A DNA stretch of 64,000 nt, from positions 44,432,194-44,496,193 of the forward strand of contig CP136069.1 in the NCBI GenBank assembly GCA_032622095.1, in the 5' to 3' direction. Below are positions 52,795 to 63,777 of this stretch, piece by piece (position 1 is the stretch's first letter; every line of letters starts with the position of its first letter). The DNA comes from Siphonodentalium dalli (Eukaryota > Mollusca > Scaphopoda > Gadilida > Siphonodentaliidae). The notes below the pieces were generated by a model. It was not told the DNA's origin, did not search any database, and saw nothing but the letters and a program-made list of their open reading frames with translations. Both the position numbers and the translations under genes were made by a program.

Positions 52795-53520
52795 TGGTCC
52801 AGCCTCGGAGTTTAAATTTAGACAAGTCGCTTCTCCCAGTTTGGTTATTACAGATATAATTGGACTGCTATCAGGGAGAAGTAACAATGGCTGAAGTTCA
52901 ATTTACACCCCAATCACCCTTCTATGATCCATTAACCCTTTAACCAACAGAAGGGCCCTGTGCCAATGCATTCTCTTATATATGCGAGTCGACCATAGGT
53001 CGCCTCACATATATAAGAGAATGCATTGGCTTAACACATTAAAAATTATAAAATTGTTAAAGAATGTAAGAAAAAATGGTAAAAAGTGTTAAAAAAAAGA
53101 TTTTTTTTAGGCCAATGCATTCTCTTATATATGCGAGGCGACCTATGGTCGACTCGCATATATAAGAGAATGCATTGGCACAGGGCATAACTGTAACTAT
53201 CACAATGTGGTCAAGGAGCCGGTTCCAATGATATCCATATTTGTATGGTTCTATTGAGACAGACTGAAGATATTTTAGGCTGTTGAAGCTTTATTTTGCC
53301 GGTTTTGGCCAGTTTGTTGGGTAAAGGGTTAAGTATTGTGCAACCCAAGAGCCCATTTATAAAACCATTTATATAGTAAGAACATCATTATTATATGTAA
53401 ATATACTTTAAATATGATGTTGGGACATATGCATACTGGTATATGAGCATGAAGTCACTTCTCCCTGGAACAAAAATAGGGAGAATATGTATCACAAATC
53501 ACCCTCTCGGCTGATCCTTG
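52795..53520 (+). repeat. Family G repeat, interrupted by P2
   Basis: 52795-52931 (GTCGCTTCTCCCAGTTTGG, ATGGCTGAAGTTCAATTTAC) and 53333-53520 (GACATATGCATACTGGTATA, AAGTCACTTCTCCCTGG) flank a P2 element. Confidence 0.6.
52932..53332 (-). mobile_element. P2-type TTAA MITE inside Family G
   Basis: TTAA at 52932-52935 and 53329-53332; CCCTTTAACCAACAG / GTTTGTTGGGTAAAGGG. Same orientation and near-identical interior to the 48842 copy. Confidence 0.85.
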
Positions 53521-54639
53521 TACTCAAAGGGTGATAATTAATACTGTAAGTCATAAATAGGTAACTTGTTTTGAGCAGAAAAGTTGAATCCTTATGAAAA
53601 TAACAATAACTGAAAGCTCATATTGTTATCTACTACACTCAGTGGTTTATTAGTTCAAGAAGATTAATTTTGATCAGTGTTTTGATAGGTAAAATTGATT
53701 TGTCTTGAAAACCAGGGAGTGTTGTTTTTGGAAAAGTGAGCCATGTTGCACCAAACAGTATCTTGTCTGACAAAATACATCAATGCTTGCACTAGGCCAA
53801 ATCACAATGTCAGTTTGACTGATTGGTGGATGGAAGAGTGCCGATTTCATTCATAAGTCACAATTCTGCATGTGGAAGCCATTAATCCCCTGTAATGCTG
53901 ATAAAGCTAAACTAAAACACATCCCCAATGAACCCCAATCTCCCATTGCACAACCTCTCCATTCCCTTCAAACTCTTTGACGTTGGCCACTACAGTTACA
54001 CTCCCTCAAGAAGACCATCCGTGCCAACACCTAGATTGAGAACTTCCCCTGACCTTGACACGTTGAAATACGTTATATTGAAAAAAAACATGCTATACGT
54101 AATGGATCAGGCGGTTACGAGTTGGCTTAGATTGGGGTTACGATTTGACTATTTTTGGATGGTACGTGTTGGTCAGGGTACGAAATGACTTACAGCGCAG
54201 GTATCTGGTTATGATTATGGCACAAACTGTTTTGAGTCAAAAGCTACATGTACACAGTTATAATCAAGAATTCATTGAAGTTTCCAAACTGACGGTGTTC
54301 TGAATCTCATCAAGATTACCTGTCGATCTCCGTGATCATGTGACCATTCTTTTGGCGGGAAATCATAAATTGGGAAAATAAAAATTGGAAAAGTCAGAAA
54401 CGAAACAGTGGAAAATATACTCAACCAATTTGGGAACGCAATTTTCAGCGTCATTTATAATTAATATTTCAAACATGATATTCTCTGGGTAAGTTTCTGG
54501 TTCATACGGCATTTAATTACAACAACAACAACATAGCATAATAATGGCCTAGAAAGTGAGGATATCTGGATATAAAGGAGGTCTATTAAAGGGGTACTGT
54601 ACACTAAAACCATTTATGGGACCATCTCCTTTTATACTC
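53521..54639. other. No feature recognised; one 86-codon frame
   Basis: The frame 53928-54188 (+) has a Pro/Ser-rich start and no domain. No repeat family match. Confidence 0.35.
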
Positions 54640-54828
54640 AATTTGAGCCATGGATTAGTGCAAAAATACACTCATGTGCTATATGAATGATGCAAACAAC
54701 ATGGTAATTTTATAATGAAAATGAATTTATGACTCCAGCCATTTATTCATTTTCATTATAATTACCATTTTATCTGCATCGTTCATAGAGCACATGAGTG
54801 TATTTTGCACTAATCCATGGCTCAAATT
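54640..54828. mobile_element. Palindromic MITE, ~189 bp
   Basis: AATTTGAGCCATGGATTAGT pairs with CTAATCCATGGCTCAAATT, and the pairing continues through ACACTCATGTGCTAT and CATTTTCATTATAA to a tip near 54735. Single copy in the window. Target duplication not clear. Confidence 0.65.
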
Positions 54829-55169
54829 CATTCATTTCTTGCATTTGTTGCATATATTCTGTTGAGTATAAATGGCCGTATTAAATTGTACATAATACTG
54901 GTCTGTGTGCCCGTGGTGGTAACCGGGCCCGATGCCGAAAAATCGAATGATCCTTCCTTTCTGCAGCCCCAATCTCTACCTGGCAGAGCGTACCAGTCAT
55001 ACTTCCTTACTGTTAACTGTTGATGCGGCAAGGCTGATAAACCCTACATGGATTTGCTGCAGTCCCATAATAGGATTTTATTTCAAATGTAAATATAGAG
55101 AAACAAGGGGTGTCGGGTTAGCTTGAGGTATATACCATTTGGAAAGTTCCGACCCAAATGTCGGGCAAG

Positions 55170-55370
55170 CTCCATGCAGAGTTCAGTCCCCTACGCAGGA
55201 CTTACCGCTGCCCACACCTACACGTAATGTGAAGAAATGTCACATTTATTTAATTGAGACTTTTGTAGGTTGCAGTTCATTCTGCATTATTCTGAGAAAC
55301 CATATTCATTTGAAAACTGTCTAGATCAAACCAGAATGAATTGTAACTGACAAAACACTTCAATAAAAAA
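55170..55370 (+). repeat. Inverted-repeat family Q, copy 1
   Basis: AGAGTTCAGTCCCCTACG, CCCACACCTACACGTAATG, GTTCATTCTGCATTATTC, TTTGAAAACTGTCTAGATC and AATGAATTGTAACTGACAAA match, partly in reverse, 56738-57057. Confidence 0.45.
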
Positions 55371-55452
55371 ATGTTAGAATTAATGTAGAAAATACACATG
55401 CCGATCGCAGCGTTCAGACGTCCGACAGCGTTCAGACGTAGAATGATTAAGT

Positions 55453-55530
55453 ATTACTGGGGGAGGGGTAAATATTTATTATGGAGACCTGTGGTTTATC
55501 CTGTGTCTGGGGACCTGCCATTTGGGGGCT
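55453..55530. repeat. Degenerate relative of the 58.3-kb hairpin
   Basis: AAGTATTACTGGGGGAGGGG and TGTCTGGGGACCTGCCA resemble AAGTATTATTGGGGGTGGGG and TTCTGGGGACCTGTGG at 58346-58390. The left arm is missing. Confidence 0.4.
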
Positions 55531-55589
55531 TAATGACTTTAATTATTTATATAAAACTCGATAATGTGATTAATGTCACCCTATATATA

Positions 55590-55850
55590 TAGGACTATAT
55601 GAAACTCATGAATATTGAAAACTCCATATATTTCATATATATGCTTCTCCAGAACTTTGACCTGTATCGCTTAAACCACGGAATTAATTGTGGGCTGGGT
55701 GGATCCAATATGGTATATAGTGAATCGGTGATCTCGCTTATTGGATGCATGATTTCCATATATGGAATGCTACTCCAGAACTTTGACCTGTATATAGCAC
55801 TTAAACGCTGAATGGGGGCTATGGTAGCGACTCAGTGATATCGCTGATAG
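55590..55850. mobile_element. Family F, rearranged copy
   Basis: GGGTGGATCCAATATGG, CCATATATGGAATGCTACTC and TCCAGAACTTTGACCTGTAT (twice, about 55652 and 55773). Two partial F units in tandem. Confidence 0.45.
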
Positions 55851-56027
55851 TAACTGAATAATGATTATACAACAGTGTGTTGGCATAGATCACGAGATAA
55901 TTTCAATATCCAATCTCCAAGTGAAGACGTTCTCTGTATATAGCTTTTGCTTCAAGCATCTCCACGTATATGGGAGGCAATTCTATATCGCGATTACTTC
56001 CCAGTTCACAGCCCAAACAAACATATC

Positions 56028-56185
56028 AATCTCTACCAGGGCGCACCAGTCATACTTCCTTACCGAGTCATTAAGGGGGGGGGTAAACCCTGCATGTAGT
56101 TTGCCAATCTCTACCATGCAGGGCGCACCAGTTATACTTCCTTACCGAGTCATCAAGGGAGGTAAACCCTGCCTGGAGTTTGGGA
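56028..56185 (+). repeat. 77-bp tandem duplication
   Basis: CAATCTCTACCAGGGCGCAC at 56028 and CAATCTCTACCATGCAGGGC at 56105, each followed by CACCAGTxATACTTCCTTAC, CGAGTCAT and GTAAACCCTGC. A third, separate copy starts at 54970. Confidence 0.65.
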
Positions 56186-56239
56186 GTTTGCAACCATTTA
56201 TATGACTTATATACAGTAATGTGACCAGGGGCGTTGCGA

Positions 56240-56590
56240 CAGTGGGTTGGTGTGTTTCACCCCTCAACTTTGGTTTAAATTTGTTTACAGTCGCAAACAT
56301 GATGCCTCACATAACATCAGTTGATTTTCCAAGCAGTGTTTTTATGAAATGTGTTTCTTTTTTTAGACATAAACTCGAATATTTTCTTATACTTTCAGTT
56401 AGCTATTGGACTGAAATGACCACGGACCAGCTGGAAAATGTTCAAACATGCGGGGGGTATCAGAATAGCCATGTTGGAAAGGTCTAACAATTCAGATACC
56501 TAATGTATCAGTAAATGATGGTAAATACTGACCCAATTTACGGGATGGGTGCAAATAAACTTGGAAAATCTAAGTTGGACACCCTCAACG
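56240..56590 (+). repeat. Family K-like repeat
   Basis: GTTAGCTATTGGACTGAAAT, GACCACGGACCAGCTGG, AACTTGGAAAATCTAAGTTG and GACACCCTC echo the K phrases at 48.1 and 25.8 kb. Diverged. Confidence 0.35.
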
Positions 56591-56737
56591 GACAACCGTC
56601 TATGTTATTGATTTCTGCATGACTTGACGATCGGTGGTATCCCAAAAGTGGCCGATCTGGAAGAAATCCAAATCAGCACCACTGACACCAAGCAGCGGGG
56701 GAGAGTTTGGTCCCTTCTTTATACGCTGATCTGACCG

Positions 56738-57057
56738 CAAGCCGCAAAACAGAGTTCAGTCCCCTCGCTACGCTATGTCTGACCGTTGCCTACATGTGTA
56801 TTTTCTTAATTAAATCTCACATTTTTTTTATTGAAGTGTTTTGTCAGTAACAATTCATTCCGGCTTGATCTAGACAATTTTCAAATGAATATGGACAGTT
56901 CAGTTTCTCCGAATAGTGCAGAATGAATTGTAACTTACAAAGGTCTCAGATAAATAAATGAGTGATTTCTTCGCATTATGTGTAGGTGGTGGGGGCAACG
57001 ATAAGTCATGCGTTGTAGGGGAACTGAACTCTCCATGGAGCTTGATCTGAACGCTGC
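56738..57057. mobile_element. Inverted-repeat family Q, copy 2
   Basis: AGTTCAGTCCCCTCGCTACG at the left is mirrored by GTAGGGGAACTGAACTCT at the right, with CAATTCATTCCGGCTTG / GCAGAATGAATTG inside. Outer parts ATCTGACCG and GATCTGAACGCTGCC. Confidence 0.5.
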
Positions 57058-57085
57058 CAGAGATACTATATATATAGTATCTCTG
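57058..57085. repeat. Perfect 28-bp palindrome
   Basis: CAGAGATACTATAT followed by its exact reverse complement. It is flanked on both sides by GACGCTGCC / GAACGCTGCC, a 7-bp direct repeat that suggests a small insertion. Confidence 0.8.
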
Positions 57086-57094
57086 ACGCTGCCA

Positions 57095-57310
57095 TCTATA
57101 CTAATAAAACTATATCGTGATTGCTTGTCTCTCGGGTTGTGGGCGACCAAACAACTGGACCATCCGAGCTGAACATTTGTACACAAGGGTCTATTGACCC
57201 GGGGTGTGTCATGGGATATGTGCCGGCCGTTGACATCAGATGTCTTAAAATGCAATGTAAAACCACAATTTATATGATCGTAAGCCATTCTGGTCGTTTG
57301 ACCTCGACCT
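57095..57310 (+). mobile_element. Possible Helitron 5' end
   Basis: TCTATACTAATAAAACTATA, preceded by A, matches the TC-starting 5' ends of Helitrons and resembles the 62457 element. A candidate 3' end near 57310 (GGTCGTTTGACC hairpin, then CTGCTAAG) is weak. Confidence 0.3.
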
Positions 57311-57314
57311 GCTA

Positions 57315-57959
57315 AGAATGTTTCGAGTTCCGATAAAACTGGCTCTCTTCTTATAATGTACTTTCGCTTTGTATATATAGCTGATATTAATATTGTTTTA
57401 TTTATACTGTCGTTACATCAGATGTCTTAAAATGACAGTACTAATAAACTAAATAATTAAATACATATAGACACAGATATATAGACACATGCAGACGTTC
57501 CACGTGGTGATGAATTATAGTATTTAAATCATATATTTATGGCATAGATTGTTATTAAAACCGTATATAAAGGAACTATAAAAAAAATAATCGGTGAATC
57601 GAAAATTATGTGGGCCTTTTATATGAGCGCAACAATTTAAAGACCATATATGTATTACCATGGATATTAAAATTTGTGCCTTTATATGGGTGCATTTCAC
57701 TATAGTTTTGTTCATATATACGAGTATATGTATATATATTTTTACTCAAATCCATAGTTATATGCAAAAACGAGTAGACTAAACGAATATATATAAATTT
57801 ATAAGCATTTCCATTCTCCAAACTACCGCACATGCATTTACCCAGCAGATAGGCTATATGTATAGCGACACGACAGGACACCATATATATATTTCATCGC
57901 GGACGGGGTTTGTGCGTATATTGCAAAAGACCACCATGCAACAGGGGCAAGAGTTTGAC
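57315..57959. other. No feature recognised
   Basis: Very A+T-rich, with many TATA runs. The motif CATCAGATGTCTTAAAATG occurs at 57234 and again at 57416. Confidence 0.35.
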
Positions 57960-58250
57960 CTTTTTTCAATTTATCCACAGTTGGAAATTTCATGCAAGGC
58001 ACAACTTTAATTAGAAATCTCAAACAAAAAATAAAGGTTTCAATTATTCTGCATGATAGTTTGATTTTCAATCAATATTTAGTGAGAACTATCTTGTTTT
58101 CTTGCTACCATACCGTTGGGAAATTTCCAACCATACATACACGCAAGTAATAGTTTGGGAACATTGATGAGCAATTTGAGTGCAAATTGAATTTCCCAGA
58201 CTAGGGGTGCAGAGGGTGAAGTTGAAATTTCCAACTTGGACACCCTATCG
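57960..58250 (+). repeat. Family K-like repeat
   Basis: CCACAGTTGGAAATTTCATG, GGGAAATTTCCAACCATAC, GTTGAAATTTCCAACTTGG and ACACCCTATCGG. The last two phrases match the end of other K copies. Confidence 0.4.
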
Positions 58251-58303
58251 GAGAACATTTATAGCCAGAGCTATATATACAAGGATTAGTAACAGGTACC
58301 ATG

Positions 58304-58390
58304 CACAGGTCCCCAGAACAAAAATTTGACTCCACCCCCAAGGATTAAGTATTATTGGGGGTGGGGTCAATTTTTGTTCTGGGGACCTGT
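58304..58390. mobile_element. Hairpin MITE, ~87 bp
   Basis: ACAGGTCCCCAGAACAAAAA with ACTCCACCCCC pairs with GGGGGTGGGGTCAA and TTTTTGTTCTGGGGACCTGT. Loop AAGGATTAAGTATTATT. TACCATGCAC follows both outer ends (58297-58306 and 58393-58402) as a direct repeat, perhaps a target duplication. Confidence 0.6.
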
Positions 58391-58402
58391 GGTACCATGC
58401 AC

Positions 58403-58741
58403 ATTCCCAAAACGGCAATATGTTGCAAATATATGGTTGGATCCGTGTTCGCCAGATATAATAAGACTGCATATAACTGTGTCTATATTATATGTGCCTG
58501 GTTGCTACACAAGGTTGTGATATTAGGCTGCATGTTGGCTTTTTGGGAGTCATGTCATCTAGAAGTACTGACATTAATCCCGCGTATATATATAGCTTGC
58601 AAGCACGCGATAATTGTTGTCACCATCTGTCATCATTTAAACCTCTTGTCAACCATTATAGGCTATATTATTATAAGCGGGTCGAACTTAATCATCTTCC
58701 AGAAGTTTACTGAGAGGTTATTTTGCAGAGACAATCATTGT
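58403..58741. other. No feature recognised
   Basis: Short frames only. The two + frames 58355-58747 and 58492-58713 overlap in different registers, which argues against coding. Confidence 0.35.
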
Positions 58742-58845
58742 TACTGAGTCGCGGCCATATTGAATCCATCCAGCCATTATTGCTACATGTCAAAGTTCTG
58801 GAGTATATAGCATTCCATATGCATGGAGCTTTTGAGTATTTTAAT
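58742..58845. mobile_element. Family F, left arm only
   Basis: TACTGAGTCGCGGCCATATT, GAATCCATCCAGCC, CAAAGTTCTGGAGTA and AGCATTCCATATGCATGGAG. The right arm is absent. Confidence 0.55.
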
Positions 58846-58894
58846 ATGGTAAACACTTTAAACGAAATTATCCAGTATGACGTGATCATGTCAA

Positions 58895-59157
58895 TTATCC
58901 CTTTCACGACGGGAGCTGCGTTGGTGCAGCATTAAATACCCCGTGCCAGTGCATTCTCTTTTATATGCGAGTTGACAATATAGGTCGCCTCGCATATATA
59001 AGAGATTGCACTGGCTTACAATAACAAGGTAAATATTGTTAGGCCAGTGCATTCTCTTATATATGCGAGGGGACCAATGGTCGACTCACAATATAAGAGA
59101 ATGCATTGGCACAGAGTTTTCGTAAACATTCAGGACTCTCCAGTCACCAAATGGTTA
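58895..59157 (-). mobile_element. P3-type element, TTAA sites mutated
   Basis: Left TTATCCCTTTCACGACGGGA, right CTCCAGTCACCAAATGGTTAG. Two hairpins; the first carries the P1/P2-like AGGTCGCCTCGCATATATAA loop rather than the usual P3 loop. Confidence 0.65.
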
Positions 59158-60672
59158 GGCTATATGAAGGATGTGATATTGCATGTTTTAATATAGATTG
59201 TCATATATATGACAAACGACAACTTTCATATAATATATTATATAGAGCTGTTCATATCATGAGTCAGCAATTGATTGAAGGGATCTGACAACACTGTATT
59301 CATCAATTTTGACAAGGGCGGCATTGGTGCCATTGTGGGATCATTTATCTGTTGTTAAAAGTTCAGAACAGGCGAAACCTCAATTATATTTCTCAGTCCG
59401 AAGCCGTCACATGATGGGACGCAACTCGGCAACATGTGAAAATAGTCTTCGATCCCTAGAAATAATCAAATATCCTGAGCTTTTATTAGAAATTGAAAAA
59501 AAATGACGTTTTAGCGAATAGAAATCAATATTGTCATTAGGTGCGTAGTTACCCTCGCGGCAGACGACAAATTAGCACGTGCGCAGAAAAATGTCGCCAA
59601 ATTAGTCGTCCAGCAGAAGCATCGGAATGAAGAACGTGATTTCCAGGGGTGATTACCTGGCTTCAATGTGGCAAGAACTTTTAACAGAGATATCGATCGA
59701 ACGTGTGGGGATATCAATTAACAGACATTTCATCAGTTTACTGTAAGATATGTTATTTTCTGCGACACTACCTTGGAAATTGTAGGATCGAAGTGTCGAA
59801 CAGTTTGGGTATGTTGTGTTGACTTGGTCAAGCTCGCATAACTCCGTTGTCCAGAGTATAGCCAGGGTCTCCTAACATTGAGTCGGTTATCGAAGATACC
59901 CAGGATATGAAATATGACATAATGATTATGTCGTCTACAGCTGCTAATATATAAACAAATTAGTGCATGTATAATTCTGAAAATAAAGTTTGGGAAATTA
60001 GTGCTATGGCAGGTTGGCAGCAGGAAACCAATTATATGTCACTAGAGTATAGAAAAGCGCATATATATGGGATTGCAGATGTTACTCTATTCATTGTCAG
60101 CTCCATTCTGGTTTTTATCTTATCTAAGAACGATCGATGTCGACACCATGCGTTCAGGTATATATAACCGTGCAAAGCAACATTTCTAGATCCCAGGCAT
60201 AACCATATATAGAAACTTTACCAATTCAGCGCTGGTTGAGCGATGAAAAACCAGACACTTGGATACTTCCACATCCAGAAACTTTACCAGGTTATATTTG
60301 TTCGTTGGGTGTCCAACTTCAAATTTACAATTACCAATTGCACCCAACCCGTGGGTTAAAATATTCCAAATTGAATCCTTCAAATTATTACAACAACTAT
60401 ATATAGGGATTACCATTGAAGGTTTCTCATTCACCACACCAGAAAGGCCCCTAAATGCGGACCAAAAATACTAATCGTATTAAATACACCCCGATAATTG
60501 GCAATATATACGACCCTTACATTCCAACTGAGACATACGTCAGCAATGTTGTTATATTATGCATTGTGTTCCAGCAATAATATCTTCAAGAGTGGCCCAG
60601 CCATTGTTCAAACCTAATATCGAAAGCCATATTATTAACGCGGTCATAAAAGTTACATACTGCAACAATGAG
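59158..60672. other. 1.5 kb without recognised feature
   Basis: Longest frame 83 codons. No MITE family match. Possibly unique sequence. Confidence 0.4.
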
Positions 60673-60685
60673 ACATCCGCGAATG

Positions 60686-61162
60686 TTAAAGGTACTCAAC
60701 CCGATAAAACTCCTCTCAATTACTATTTCAATGGCTTCGGGGGTCAAAAATATTTGATTCGAGTCGAGGAAGTCACCCATCAAAGCTCAGATTTGTTAGA
60801 TATCGATTTTAGAAATCTATTATTTTTCATTATCGGGAATACTATCTGGCCCAGAACTCAGTCAAAATTGCCTTAAAATTACCACTTGATTTTAGAGTTA
60901 TTCATCCTTGTCTGTTTGAATAGATTTGGAGTACACATCCAGAGCAGATTACGGCAGTTATTGGTACTCATCTCGAGAACATAACAAATTTGAAAAATCA
61001 ATATCTAATAACTCTGAGCTTTGTTTGATGGGTTCCTCGACTCGAATCAAATATTTGTTACCCCCAAAGCCAAAGAAATAGTAATATAGGACCCTCTGAT
61101 CGGATTGTTGTTGTTGGAATCTGTTGAGATGGGGACCCTCTTTACGGGTTGAGTACCTTTAA
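60686..61162. mobile_element. Family N element, foldback version
   Basis: TTAAAGGTACTCAACCCG start and CGGGTTGAGTACCTTTAA end. ACATCCGCGAAT is repeated on both sides (60673-60684; 61163-61174). The left arm (60715-60790: ATGGCTTCGGGGGTCAAAAA) is present again in reverse at about 60975-61085, so the element folds back. No coding capacity. Confidence 0.7.
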
Positions 61163-61174
61163 ACATCCGCGAAT

Positions 61175-61769
61175 ACATACATCCTGTAAAAAGACTAACC
61201 GTACGCACATAGCGAGTGCGTATTTAATCATATTTTCTCCATAGCTCATGTGACAGCGCCCCGTATATATACCTAGCAATATACACCCTGTACAGGGCGT
61301 AATAAATGCTGCGTGGAATTTTAATCTTAGATCTTATTCTTGTCTTAATTGCCGTTGTTTCAGTCACGAAGTACCAAACTGCATGTTGAAAATTTCTCTG
61401 CACGTGCGCTTCTAAGTTCGAATATGCATATGCACGAATGTGTCACCCCCCCCCCCCCCCATGACTCTCAACAGAGAGGGGCGGATCACGTGTACCGGTT
61501 ACGAATTATAGAATACAGGACATGGTTATTTCACACTACCGTATACAGACTAATATATGGTTATTTTCACATATTTGCTGAAGTTTTATGTAATATACTT
61601 CAACACAATCGAGATATATACATCAATATGAATGAGACTGAATTACATCTAAATATGTCATAAATAATCAGAATTTGAACAATTTGATAAAAGATGTATA
61701 CCAGCATTGTTGTTGAACCCTGAATACCTGTTAAAATTGGCATATATACATGAATCCCGAGTACAAGTG
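61175..61769. other. No gene; poly-C run of 15
   Basis: C15 at 61446-61460. Otherwise unrecognised; frame 61349-61663 has no domain. Confidence 0.4.
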
Positions 61770-62239
61770 AAAGGTACTCAATCCGATCAGATGCTCCTAA
61801 ATTACTATTTATTTGGCTTCGGGGGTAAAAAATATTTGATTCGAGTCGAGGAACCCACCCATCAAAACTCAGAGGGATCAGATATCGATTTTTGAAGTTT
61901 GTGATTTCTCGAGATGTGCAATTATTTGTGGCCCATAAAACAGTCGTCAACCAACGGTCTCGGACAAAATTGCGAATGAAGATGGATAACTCTAAAATCA
62001 AGTGGTAATACAGCCAAATTTCGTGATACTCAAGTGATAATACGGCCATATTTCGTTGAACAATATGTTGATAAATAAAAAGTTTTGGGAAATTTGATAC
62101 CATAGTTGACAGTGGTTAGCAATATTTTGTTGAAATTAATCGATTCTGATAACTAAAGCGTGGTTTGAAGAAATGTTGTTGTTGTTGTTGTTGTATCTTG
62201 AAGATGTGGGGACCGTCTGGTCGGATTGAGTACCTTTAA
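61770..62239 (+). mobile_element. Family N element, full-length copy
   Basis: AAAGGTACTCAATCCGATCA start; GTCGGATTGAGTACCTTTAA end. Interior: ATTTGATTCGAGTCGAGGAA, TTTCTCGAGATGTGCAATTA, ATACGGCCATATTTCGTTGA and a TTG-repeat. Frame 61600-62103 (-) overlaps it but has no domain. Confidence 0.65.
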
Positions 62240-62456
62240 AGGGATACTGTACTCACATGTTGTTGTTGGTTTCTATAGTCTCTGAGTAGTAGAATAAAGT
62301 AACCAGATTTCCATTATTTGAAAGTCTGTTGAGTACGAAGTAATGTTATACGGATGGAAGATTAGCCGGAATGCGAAAATCCCAATTGTCGTTGTCGAGT
62401 AACTTTTGGACAGTTTTCAAGCAAATATATCAAATAAATGTTATATTATCTTATCT

Positions 62457-63777
62457 TCTATACTATATATTTTGAGACTTCGTATATGTGTGTGTGTGTA
62501 CTTCATAGAATCCAAAACGCGTGTACAGATTGAGCTCAAACTTCCTATGTAAGTGTCAAATCCCAACGACACGACCGTGGTCGCAGTATAGAAAAGCTCA
62601 GAGCACCCGTTCTCCAATCTCAAATCACCGCAAAGGCACGGCGTGGGTTAATCAAGTGATTATTTAATGAGCGTTTGTTTTTGACGCATCTCTATAAAGA
62701 GCGTCTGTTTGCCATTCAACGCTATTTGCATCTGCAGAGAGATATACGGAACATACATTAAATTTAAAAAACATTTGTTTCTGACCAACCCTGCGAGCAC
62801 GGATGGCGCGCTTTGTTTTTACAGTATATAGTTATATACCGAAATCATCCCAGATAATCACGAATATAGCATCAGATTTCTCCCCAGATATACCGTTATA
62901 AAAAGCTACTGGAATCTGCCAATCTACGGGAAATTCCAGGGAATGCCGATTGAGCTCAAACTTGCTACCCACGGGAAGTGTCATATATATGAGTGTGTCC
63001 TTTATAGACTCGAACCGATTGAGCTCAAACTTGCTAAATAAGAAAATAGCCCCCAAGCCGTAAATATCAACAACAACGATATTGCTACCTACGGGGAGCA
63101 ACGTTATTAGCATCTGCAGAATTATGCAGAGAAAGTGCTTTCCTATTTTTAGAACGCAACACATGTTTACGTCGCGTTGGTGATTGAGGTTCACAACGGG
63201 GTTAATTGACTGTCCGCTCTTTGCGACGATGAGGTTCACGGCGGGGACTATTGACCAACACTCACAATTTCGTCTTTTGCATCAGATACCAACACCTCGA
63301 CCGATCGGGACGAAACTTGGTACGTGAGTGTAGTTTGACCAGGTGGTCGTCGCTGTCGTATTGGCGAGCCCGTGCGACGCCCGTGCAGCGCATGCGCAGA
63401 CGAGATATCGGAAACGGGTGGAGCTATCGACTTGAAATTTGGTATGTGAATGTATCTTGCGCCGGGTACAAATTTTATCGGGTCGCCGAGCCCGTGCGAC
63501 GCCCGTGCAGCGCATGCGCAGACGAGATCTCGGAAACGGGTGGAGCTATCGACTTGAAATTTGCTATGTGATGTATCTTGCACCGGGTACAAATTTTATC
63601 GGGTCGCCGAGTCCGTGCGACGCCAGCTTCGCGCATGCGCAGACCAGATCTCGGAAACGGGTGGAGCTACCGGGTACAAATTTTTCTTATTGAAACGCGT
63701 GGAGCTAAAAATTAAAAAAAAATATTAAAAAAATGTCATGTTTCGGACAAGCCGCCGGTGGCGGGCTAACCTGCTAG
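62457..63777 (+). mobile_element. Helitron-like element, 1321 bp, first of a tandem pair
   Basis: Begins TCTATACTATATATTTTGAG and ends CTAG, preceded by a GC hairpin (CCGCCGGTGGCGG) and 8 bases (GCTAACCT..). TC start, 3' hairpin and CTAG end are Helitron hallmarks. A GT microsatellite lies near the 5' end and a 121-bp minisatellite near the 3' end. GATTGAGCTCAAACTT recurs at 62529, 62948 and 63017. No Rep/helicase frame, so non-autonomous. The base before it is T rather than the expected A. Confidence 0.7.
63363..63690 (+). repeat. 121-bp GC-rich minisatellite, 3 units
   Basis: Unit starts GAGCCCGTGCGACGCC at 63366, 63488 and 63609, with CGCATGCGCAGACGAGAT and GGAAACGGGTGGAGCTATCG following. 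The third unit has a deletion after GGGTGGAGCTA. Much richer in G+C than its surroundings. The frames over it are in conflict on both strands. Confidence 0.85.

Noticed and set aside
61600-62103. 167-codon open frame on the minus strand, the longest in the window
   Set aside because: It runs through a Family N element and its flank. The other N copies do not keep the frame, and there is no recognisable motif.
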